Assembly (NCBI RefSeq): GCF_011058215.1
Contig: NZ_JAALFG010000001.1
Span: forward strand, 563,001 to 627,000
DNA length: 64,000 nt
Source: Devosia aurantiaca
Lineage (GTDB): Bacteria > Pseudomonadota > Alphaproteobacteria > Rhizobiales > Devosiaceae
Reading direction: 5' to 3'
Translations under genes and position numbers: made by a program
The notes under the pieces: model-generated
Told to the model about the DNA's origin: nothing
Seen by the model: the letters and a program-made list of their open reading frames with translations, nothing else
Database searches by the model: none
In this document: positions 56,066 to 64,000 of the stretch, piece after piece
Numbering within the stretch: the first letter of the stretch is position 1
Layout: every line of letters starts with the position of its first letter

Positions 56066-58573
56066 ATGCGCCGTTTCTCGCTGCCAATCGCACGCAAGCT
56101 TCCACTTGCCTTGTTGGGCTCGGCGCTGCTGGTCAGTCTCGGTGTCGGTCTTTCGAGCTACATGATCGGCAGCCAGGCGCTGCGCAGCTCTGCCGAAAAC
56201 ACCCTTGCGACCATTGCCAACGAACGCGCGGCGGCCGTCGACACCTATCTCGACGCTGTCGAAAACGACCTTATCGCCTCCTCGCGCTCCGAGGCGGTGA
56301 TCCTGGCGCTGCGCGACTTCGCCGGCGCCTGGCTGCAGTTCAAGACCGACCCGACCGCCGAAGTGCGCAAGATGTATGTCGAGGACAATCCCAACAAGGA
56401 GAACCTCGCCGAACTGACGACGCTGGGCACGGTAGGGCCCTATGACGTTCCCCACACCCGCTACCACCCGACCTTCCGCAGCCAGATCGGCACGCGTGGC
56501 TATGCCGATCTCTACCTCTTCGACCCCAAGGGATTCTTGATCTACTCGGTCAACAAGGGCGAGGATTACGGCACGAGCTTTGCCGAGGGTGGCCCCATGG
56601 CCGACACGAGCCTCGGCCGCGTGTTCCGCGAAGCCGTCGCGATCACCGATCCCGACCAGATCGCCGTCGCCGATTTTGCGCGCTATCCCGTGGCGGGCGA
56701 TATGCCGGCGAGCTTTTTCGCCAAGCCGGTGATCAACGGCCAGGGCCGCACGGTTGGCGTCCTCGCCTTCCAGCTGCCCTCCGAGCGCCTCGATGCCGTG
56801 ATCGGCAGCCGGACGGGCCTGGGCGACAGCGGCGAAGTTGTGATCGTCGGCACCGATGGACTGCTGCGCTCGAACTCCACCTTCACCGAAAACAACGACG
56901 CGCTCGAGACCTCTTTCATCGATCCCATCGTCGAGGCGGCCCTGGCGGGCACGGCGACCGACGGCGAAACCCCGGCTTACCGGTCAACCGACATGCTGGT
57001 TGCCGCATCCCCGATTACGACCCGCGCCGGCAATTGGGCTGCGGTGGCCGTCGAAGCCACCGATGAGGTGCTGGCCCCAATTGCCGAGATGCGCAACACC
57101 ATGCTCGTCATTGGTGCTGCCCTCCTTGCCGTCGTCGCGCTACTAAGCCTCCTCTTCTCGCGCTCCATCACAAGGCCGATTACTCGTCTGACCGGCACGA
57201 TGGAGACCGTGGCCGAAGGCAACTTTGACGTCGATGTGCCCGGCAACCACCGCGCCGACGAGCTGGGCGCCATGGCGCGCGCCGTCGAAGTGTTCCGCGA
57301 GAACGGCCGCAAGATCAGCCAGCTGACCGAGGCGGAGGCCGCGCAGGCTCTGGCCAACCAGGAAGAGCGCGCCCGCATGATGGTGTCGCTGCAGCGCGCC
57401 TTTGGTGACGTGGTCGACGCCGCCGTCGCCGGTGACTTCAGCCGCCGCGTCGATGCGCAATTTCCCGATGCCGAGCTCAACGCACTTGCGGGCTCCGTCA
57501 ACCGTCTGGTCGAAACCGTCGATCGCGGTCTAGATGAAACCGGCAGCGTGCTTTCGGCGCTTGCCGATGCCGACCTGACCCGCCGCGTCGAGGGCGAGTA
57601 CCAGGGCGCCTTCGCAAACCTCAAGGCCGACACCAACAAGGTCGCCGAAAAGCTGGGAGAAATCGTCGGCGACCTGCGCGCGACCTCGGGGGCCCTCAAG
57701 CGCGCCACCGGTGAAATCCTCTCCGGCGCCAACGACCTGTCCGAACGCACCACCAAGCAGGCCGCAACGATCGAAGAAACTTCGGCCACCATGGAGCAGC
57801 TTGCCGCAACGGTTCTGGGCAATGCCAGCAAGGCACAGAGCGCCAGCCGCAAGGCGCAGGATGTGTCGCGCGAGGCGGAAGCCAGCGGCACGGTCATGGC
57901 GCATGCCACCGAAGCCATGGACCGGATCACCCAGTCGTCGGGCAAGATCTCCAACATCATCGGGCTCATCGACGACATCGCCTTCCAAACCAATCTTCTG
58001 GCGCTCAACGCATCGGTCGAAGCCGCACGCGCCGGCGACGCCGGCAAGGGCTTTGCCGTGGTGGCCGTCGAAGTGCGCCGCCTTGCCCAGTCGGCCGCCA
58101 GCGCCTCGTCCGACGTCAAGGCGCTGATCGAACAGAGCGCCAACGAAGTCTCGGGCGGCAGCAAGCTGGTGACGGAAGCCGCCGGAAAGCTCGCCAGCAT
58201 GCTCGACGGCATCCGCGATAATACCGCGGCGCTTGAATCCATCGCCCGCGAGAGCCGCGAACAGGCCTCGGCCATCGAGGAAGTCACCATCTCCGTACGG
58301 CAGATGGACGAGATGACCCAGCACAATGCGGCGCTGGTCGAGCAAACCAATGCCGCCATCGAGCAGACTGAAGCGCAGGCGGTGCGGCTCGACGATATCG
58401 TTGATATCTTCACCGTCGAGGCCTCGGCCGCGCCGGTCGCCGCGCCCAAGCCGGTCGTCCTGTCGCAAAGCGGCATCCGCGGCATGCAGGAAAAGCTCAA
58501 GACCGTCGCCAACACCTACCTCAAGCGCGGCAACACGGCGGTCAAGATAGAGGAAGACTGGGCCGAGTTCTGA
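56066..58573 (+). CDS. Methyl-accepting chemotaxis protein
   Basis: 835 residues. Membrane helix 1 (about 12-35), a large periplasmic sensor region (about 36-340, Cache-like; [24 protein letters not shown] and [26 protein letters not shown] are its typical strands), membrane helix 2 (about 345-368), two HAMP regions, and a cytoplasmic methylation and signalling domain with the tip [44 protein letters not shown]. The C-terminus EEDWAEF resembles the CheR/CheB-docking pentapeptide. No other chemotaxis gene is in the window. It lies between accD and the nucleotidyltransferase. Confidence 0.95.
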   Translation: MRRFSLPIARKLPLALLGSALLVSLGVGLSSYMIGSQALRSSAENTLATIANERAAAVDTYLDAVENDLIASSRSEAVILALRDFAGAWLQFKTDPTAEVRKMYVEDNPNKENLAELTTLGTVGPYDVPHTRYHPTFRSQIGTRGYADLYLFDPKGFLIYSVNKGEDYGTSFAEGGPMADTSLGRVFREAVAITDPDQIAVADFARYPVAGDMPASFFAKPVINGQGRTVGVLAFQLPSERLDAVIGSRTGLGDSGEVVIVGTDGLLRSNSTFTENNDALETSFIDPIVEAALAGTATDGETPAYRSTDMLVAASPITTRAGNWAAVAVEATDEVLAPIAEMRNTMLVIGAALLAVVALLSLLFSRSITRPITRLTGTMETVAEGNFDVDVPGNHRADELGAMARAVEVFRENGRKISQLTEAEAAQALANQEERARMMVSLQRAFGDVVDAAVAGDFSRRVDAQFPDAELNALAGSVNRLVETVDRGLDETGSVLSALADADLTRRVEGEYQGAFANLKADTNKVAEKLGEIVGDLRATSGALKRATGEILSGANDLSERTTKQAATIEETSATMEQLAATVLGNASKAQSASRKAQDVSREAEASGTVMAHATEAMDRITQSSGKISNIIGLIDDIAFQTNLLALNASVEAARAGDAGKGFAVVAVEVRRLAQSAASASSDVKALIEQSANEVSGGSKLVTEAAGKLASMLDGIRDNTAALESIARESREQASAIEEVTISVRQMDEMTQHNAALVEQTNAAIEQTEAQAVRLDDIVDIFTVEASAAPVAAPKPVVLSQSGIRGMQEKLKTVANTYLKRGNTAVKIEEDWAEF

Positions 58574-58621
58574 GCGTAAGCCGTACTGGACAGGGGGCAC
58601 CGGCCCGGGTTCTATCCGGGC

Positions 58622-59308
58622 ATGGACCGCCCCAGCCGATTCCCCGATGTGATGCTGCTTGCCGCCGGGCTCGGCACCCGACTGCGGCCGATCACCGAGT
58701 CGCTGCCTAAGCCCTTAGTTCCGGTCGCGGGCGTGCCGTTGATCGAGCGTGTCATGGCCAATGCGCGGGCCGAGGGCGCAAACCGCTTTGCCGCCAACGC
58801 CCATTACCTTGCCGATCAGGTGCTGGCGCATTTCGGTGGCCTCCTGAAGACCAACCGCGAGGACGTGCTGCTGGGCACCGGCGGCGGCGTCAAGGCGGCA
58901 CTGCCGCTGCTCCATTCCAATCCATTCTTCGTCATGAACACCGATGCGTTCTGGAAGCCGGGGGCCGACCGGCCGCTCGAGCGCATGATCGGGCGCTACG
59001 AGGATGGCGACATCGTCCTCCTCTGCGCTCAGCCGCGACGTGCCTTCGGCTTTGGCCGCAGCCACGACTTTTGCCTTGATCCCCACGGCATCATCACCCG
59101 CGATTATGGCGCGCCGATCATTTACGCCGGCGTTGCCCTCCTGGGCAAAAATTTATCCGCCGACACGCCTGATGGGCCGTTTTCGCTCAGCCTCTTGTTC
59201 GATCGGGCGCTGGAAGAAGAGCGCCTCAAGGGCGTGGTGCTCGATGCCGACTGGTTTCATGTCGGCGATGCGGCGGGGCTGGCGGCGGCCGAGGCAGCGC
59301 TCGCATGA
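58622..59308 (+). CDS. Nucleotidyltransferase family protein (MurU/HddC-like)
   Basis: 228 residues. The N-terminus DVMLLAAGLGTRLRPITESLPKPLVPVAGVPLI is the nucleotide-binding signature of sugar-1-phosphate nucleotidyltransferases; FFVMNTDAFW binds metal and DWFHVGDAAGL closes the site. In Pseudomonas MurU charges N-acetylmuramate-1-phosphate in cell-wall recycling. The gene in this place usually follows tsaE and an aminoglycoside-kinase-like gene (AmgK), but those are absent here. Overlaps addB by 4 bases. Confidence 0.88.
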   Translation: MDRPSRFPDVMLLAAGLGTRLRPITESLPKPLVPVAGVPLIERVMANARAEGANRFAANAHYLADQVLAHFGGLLKTNREDVLLGTGGGVKAALPLLHSNPFFVMNTDAFWKPGADRPLERMIGRYEDGDIVLLCAQPRRAFGFGRSHDFCLDPHGIITRDYGAPIIYAGVALLGKNLSADTPDGPFSLSLLFDRALEEERLKGVVLDADWFHVGDAAGLAAAEAALA

Positions 59309-62300
59309 GAATTTTTTCCATCGCGCCCAGCACGCCCTTCCTCCTTTGCCTGACCGACGCCATCATGGATGGCCGTCTGCTGGGCGGCTGGGAGCGCTCG
59401 GGGCCGTTCTGGCTAAGCGATGTCAGCATCATCGTGCCGACGCAGCGCGCCCGTCAGGGCCTCGCCGAAGCTTTCGCCAGGCATCCCGATTTTACGGGTC
59501 TCCTCCCCGATATTCGAACCTTTGGCGGCGACGAGGCTGACGAGGAGCCTTTCCTGCCGCCCTTTGATGCGCCAGCATTGCCCCATGCGGCTTCGAGCCT
59601 GCAGCGGCGGCTGGTGCTGTCGCGGCTGGTGGCGCAATGGGCGCAGAGCGAGCGCGGACGGCTGGCCTTTTCCACCCCGCCGACTGCCGCCGAGATTTTC
59701 TCGATGGCGGAGTCGCTGGGCCAGCTCATCGATGATCTGACCATCGAGGAGAAAACGCCTGCCGACATCCGCGCGCTGGGCGAAGACATGGCGCAGGATC
59801 TCGGCGAATACTGGCAACAGACGCTCGAGTTCTTGGACATTGCGCTTGCAGCGTGGCCAGCGCTGCTTAGGCACGACGACCGCGCGGACATGGCGACGCT
59901 GCGCCGTATCCGGCTCGACCGGCAAGCGGCCGCAGCACAGTACCTTTATCGCGACCGCCCGGTGATCGCGGCCGGTTCCACCGGCTCGATCCCGGCGACT
60001 GCAAGGCTTTTGGCGGCGATCGCCAAACTTCCCCGCGGCGCCGTCGTGCTTCCAGGCCTCGACCTGGCCATGACCCCGGCGACGCACGAAGCGCTGCTCG
60101 ATCCCGAGAGCAATCCGCATGGCCATCCCCAATATGGCCTCGCGCATCTGCTGCGGCAGTTTGGCGCCGGTGTCGGACAGGTGACCGAGCTTTGCGACGG
60201 CACGGATAGCCGCACCAGCATCGTCAACCACGCCCTGGCCCTCACCCGGGAGACCGCCCGCTGGGCCGGGCAGCGGCCAGCGCCATCGGCGATCGAAACG
60301 GCCTTTGCCGGCGTTTCCATCATCCGGGCACGCAACGAAGACGAAGAAGGGCGCGCCGTCGCAGTCGCGGCGCGGGCGGCGCTCGAAAGGGGGCAGTCGG
60401 TGGGCATCGTCACGCCCGATCGAAACCTTGCCCGCCGCATCGCTGCCGAACTCAAGCGCTTCGGCATTCACGCCGACGACGCCGCCGGCGCGCCGCTGTT
60501 TCAGTCGCCCGCGGCTCGCTGGCGCGCCAAATTCTCAACCTCGTTGCCGGCAGCTGCAACTCCGTCGATCTTCTTGCCCTGTTGCGCAACGAGGCGGCAT
60601 TGCTGGGCCGCGAGCGGGCAGAAGTGGTTCGTCTCGCCAATCTGGTCGATCTTGGATTGCTGCGCGGACAACGACCGGCGCCAGGCATCGCCGGGTTAAG
60701 GCAAATGCTGGCGGCGCATCTGCGCGACGAGATCAAGCACCCCGCGAGGCGCCTTACTGCAGCAGAAGGCGTGGCAATATCCGGCTTGCTCGACGATCTG
60801 CATGCAGCCATCCTGCCGCTTGAAACCGTCCTCGGCAGCGACCAGATCGATGCCGGCCTCCTCGCCAATGCCTTGTGGTCGAGCTTTGAAGCACTGAGCC
60901 TGGGCGCGACGCTTCATGGCCGCCGCGAAATGGCGGATTGGGCCGGGCAGATGGCGGGGCTGGCGGGAGAAGGACATCGCTTCGCGCCCTTCGGCCTCGA
61001 CGGCGTGCTGTCCGCGCTAATGACCGGCTTCGAGGTTCGCAACCGCGAGGAGCGGCGCCGCGACGTTTATATCTGGGGCCAGATCGAGGCGCGGCTGATG
61101 AGCCCTGACCTCATGATCCTGGGCGGCCTCAACGAAGACAAGTGGCCCGGCGCTGCCGATCCCGGGCCGTGGCTCAGCCGCGGCATGCGCATGGCCGCTG
61201 GGCTCGAGCCGCCGGAGCGCATGCAGGGCCTTGCCGCCCACGACTTCGCGCAAGCGCTGGGCAATGGGAAGGTCATCGTCAGCTATGCCGACCGAGTCGG
61301 ATCAAGCCCCGCCCTGCCATCGCGTCTGGTGCAGCGGCTCGATGCTTTCGTCGGCGCGGACGCGACCAGGGCGATGGAGGCACGTGGGGCGGTTTGGATC
61401 GAAACGGCGCGCCGTGTCGATACGGTCGAGGCCATCGCAAAAATCCATGCGCCGACCCCAAATCCGCCGGCAGCGATACGCCCACGAAAACTGTCGGTGA
61501 CCGAGGTCGAGACGCTGATGCGTTCGCCCTATGACCTTTATGCCAAATACGTTTTGCGCCTGCGTCCGCTCGATGTCCTGGGCGACGACCCCGACGCGCG
61601 GGAGCGGGGTACCATCGTCCACGCCATTTTCGGGCGGTTCGTCCAAGAGGGTCACGACCCGGTCGCCGAGGATGCCTTCGAGCGATTGATGCTGATTGCT
61701 GCCGAAGAGTTCGGCGGGCTCGATACGATCGGCGAACGGCGCGATATCTGGCTCCGGCGCTTTGCCACGGCCGCACACCAGTTCCTGGATTTCGAGCGCG
61801 GGCGAGCCACCAATGTCCGCAAGCGCCATGCCGAAATTTCCGGTCGTTGGGGCCTGAAACTGGCGGAGCCCTTCCACATTACCGGCACGGCCGACCGCAT
61901 CGATGTTCTGGCCGATGGATCGTTAGTAATCCTCGATTTCAAAACCGGCTCGCCCCCGCACCAGCCAGCATGCGCGGCTTTGAGGCTCCGCAATTGCCGG
62001 TCGAAGCGCTGATGGCCGGCGCTGGCGCGATGGAGGAGCTAGAGGCTGCGCCGACCTCGGCCCTGACCTATATCAAGATCGGCCTGGGGCCGGAGGCCTT
62101 CAAGCCAAGCAGTTTCGCGCTGCCCGAGGACATGGATGTCATGGCGCTTGCTGACGAAGTCGGGCGGCGCATGCAAGGACATATCGAACTCTTTCTCATG
62201 CGCGACACGCCGATGCCCGCACGCCTGATGCCGCTGAAAACGCAGAGGTTTTCGGGCGCCTACGATCATCTTGCACGCGTCCCCGAGTGGACGCTTGTGG

Positions 62301-62320
62301 ATGGCGAGGAAGAGCCATGA
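59305..62320 (+). CDS. addB: Double-strand break repair protein AddB; two frame breaks
   Basis: AddB is the second subunit of the AddAB helicase-nuclease that processes DNA ends for RecA. About 1005 residues after repair. The N-terminal degenerate helicase part includes VSIIVPTQRARQGLAEAFARHPDFTGLLPDIRTFGGDEAD. The C-terminal RecB-like nuclease has ITGTADRIDVLADGSLVILDFKTG (acidic residues and DFKTG). Breaks lie near 60520 (one T, giving SPAARLARQILNLVAGSCNSVDLLALLRNEAALLG) and near 61953 (one C in a C run, before APASMRGFEAPQLP). The stop overlaps the addA start (ATGA). Confidence 0.93.
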
Positions 62321-64000
62321 GCGAGCGCGGCAGGCTTGTCGTTCCCTCCAACACCAGCAGAAACCAGGCCCGCGCCAGCGACCCTGCCTATTCGATCTGG
62401 GTGGAGGCCAATGCCGGCTCCGGCAAGACCTATGTGCTAACCCACCGCGTGCTGCGCCTCTTGCTCGCCGGGGTGCGGCCGCAATCGATACTCTGCCTGA
62501 CCTATACCAAGGCGGCCGCAGCAGAAATGCGCCGCCGCGTGGGCGATCGGCTGGCGGGCTGGGCGGTTGCGGACGAACGCAAATTAGCGACTGAAATTAA
62601 CGACTTGGTTGGTTCGTGGCCCGAAGAGAAAATGTTGGAGGATGCTCGGACCCTGTTTGCCCGGGCGCTGGAGACCCCGGGCGGTCTGCGGATCCTCACG
62701 ATCCACGCCTTCTGCGAAGCGGTGCTGCACCGCTTTCCGATCGAAGCCGGGGTGCCGTTCGATTTCGCGGTGATCGAGGACGATCGCCAGATCAATATGG
62801 TCTTGGCAGCCAAGGAAAAAGTGCTCGCCGAAGGGCTCAAGGGAGGCGAGCATGCCGGGGCCGTCGAAGTGCTGTTCGGGCTTCTCAGCGACGACGCTAT
62901 CGCCAAGGCGATCAACTCGGCCCTGAGCGAAGGGGCACGGCTTGATGCAGTGCTCCAAAGCGTGGAAGCTTCAAAGAACCGGCTCAGGAAGCATGTGGGC
63001 TTTGACGGATCGTCGATCGAGAGTCTCACTCACGAGGCAATTGCTGGCACCCTGCTAACCTCGGACGTGCTCAAGCGTGTTCAAGCGGCGTGCAAGGGCA
63101 AGTACGATGACCTCGACTGCGAAAACCTGACGGCTGATGCCCTCCGCAAAGCTTTTTCACCGACAAGGGCACGCCGCGCGGCCGGCTCATGAGCAAGGCC
63201 GAGATCACGGCCAATCCGGATTTGCATGACCTGCTGCTTGCCGAACAGGAGCGGCTGGTGCGGCTCGATGAGCGCGTCACCTCCGCGCTTCTCGTGCAGC
63301 GCAGCGAGGCCCTGCTCGACGTGTTGCAGGCCATTCGCAAGCGCTACGAGGACGACAAGCGCCGGCACTCGCTGCTCGACTTCGACGACCTGATCGAAAA
63401 GCTCGGCGACCTTTTTGCCGACCGGGCGCTCGGGCCCTGGGTGCAGTACAAGCTCGATGCCGGTATCGACCATATCCTGGTCGATGAATCGCAGGACACC
63501 AATGCGCGACAATGGCGGGTGGTGCGGGCGCTGGCCGACGAGTTTTTACCGGCGCCGGGGCGGTCAGCCGGCCGCGCTCGCTGTTTGCCGTAGGGGACCA
63601 GAAACAGTCGATCTATTCCTTCCAGGGCGCGCAGCCGGTGCTGTTCGGCGAGACCGGTCGCGAGATGGCGCGGCGGGCGCGGGAAGCGGAAAAGCAGTTC
63701 GAGGCGGTCAAGCTCCATACGAGCTTCCGGACCCTCCAGGGTATTCTGGATGCGGTGGATCGGGTCACTGACCGGCCCGATATTCAACAGGCTTTGCTGT
63801 CGGTGGATAAGGTGATCCACCAGGCGGCGCGGACGCAGGCGGGGGGACGGTGACGCTCTGGCCGCCGGTCCAGGACGTCAAGTATGAACGAACAACAACG
63901 GAATGGCCGCAGGCGCCGGTCGAGGCGGAGCAGAGTGCCCAGCGGCAGGTCGCGACCCGCATCGCGACCGAGATCAAGAACTGGATCGACAACGGCCGCA
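62317..64000 (+). CDS. addA: Double-strand break repair helicase AddA, 3' end cut off; three frame breaks
   Basis: A UvrD-type helicase: Walker A ANAGSGKTYVL, motif Ia LCLTYTKAAAAEM, RILTIHAFCEAVLHRFPIEAGVPFDF, motif II HILVDESQDTNARQW and motif III VGDQKQSIYSFQGA. About 562 residues are visible, and the gene continues past the window. Frame changes near 63165 (T run; KAFFTDKGTPRGRLM), near 63560 (T run; EFFTGAGAVSRPRSLF) and near 63846 (G run; AGGTVTLWPPV) are each one lost base. Partner AddB precedes it. Confidence 0.93.

Overview
The window is 64 kb of ordinary, GC-rich, densely packed alphaproteobacterial chromosome. Protein families, operon layout (rimP-nusA-ylxR/L7Ae-infB, lptCAB-rpoN-hpf-ptsN, trpFBA-accD, addB-addA) and small Hyphomicrobiales-type proteins (DUF1150 beside Hsp20, TIGR02300, DUF2934, HWE/HisKA_2 kinase) point to the Hyphomicrobiales (Rhizobiales). 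A Devosia-like organism is my best guess from overall impression; I could not test it. I see no rRNA, CRISPR array, prophage, insertion sequence or defence island. Two tRNA genes are present (Leu-CAG, Ala-GGC).

Layout. 1-5.3 kb: a cut-off universal stress protein, an NFU Fe-S carrier, a TrmA-family RNA methyltransferase, DUF2147, a PadR regulator with a palindromic operator, an NDUFA9-like oxidoreductase and a GFA-family protein. 5.4-12.3 kb: tRNA-Leu, miaB, an HWE histidine kinase, rpsO and pnp. 12.5-15 kb: a Tat-type L,D-transpeptidase lipoprotein, DUF4189, DJ-1/PfpI and HAD proteins. 15-21 kb: the rimP-nusA-ylxR-infB operon on the minus strand. 21-25 kb: a GAF-GGDEF-PilZ protein, trmB, a DUF433/DUF5615 toxin-antitoxin pair and metK. 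25.2-30.7 kb: an RNase D-like exonuclease, lptC-lptA-lptB, rpoN (with a consensus sigma-54 promoter in front of it), hpf and ptsN. 30.7-40.2 kb, mostly minus strand: folC, pheT, pheS, rplT, rpmI, a family 2 glycosyltransferase and a GH3 hydrolase, with hsp20 and DUF1150 on the plus strand. 40.2-47 kb: lnt, tsaB-rimI-fur, pncB, a YcaQ-type glycosylase. 47.2-52 kb: tRNA-Ala, TIGR02300, cmk, rpsA, GNAT, ihfB, lapA. 52-64 kb: trpF, trpB, trpA, accD, a chemoreceptor, a MurU-like nucleotidyltransferase, addB and a cut-off addA.

The main oddity is quality. About 27 reading-frame breaks occur in about 18 genes, many of them normally essential (infB, metK, lnt, accD). In nearly every case the rest of the protein is intact in the next frame, and restoring one base in a homopolymer, or GC in a GC repeat, repairs it. 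I read these as uncorrected indels of the assembly, not real pseudogenes, and I annotate the repaired gene spans.

The biologically most interesting items are the sigma-54 promoter of rpoN, an 8-4-8 palindrome between metK and its divergent neighbour, the GAF-GGDEF-PilZ fusion with an altered PilZ motif, the compact toxin-antitoxin pair, and two families of paired palindromic repeats. I did not find a convincing undescribed multi-gene system.
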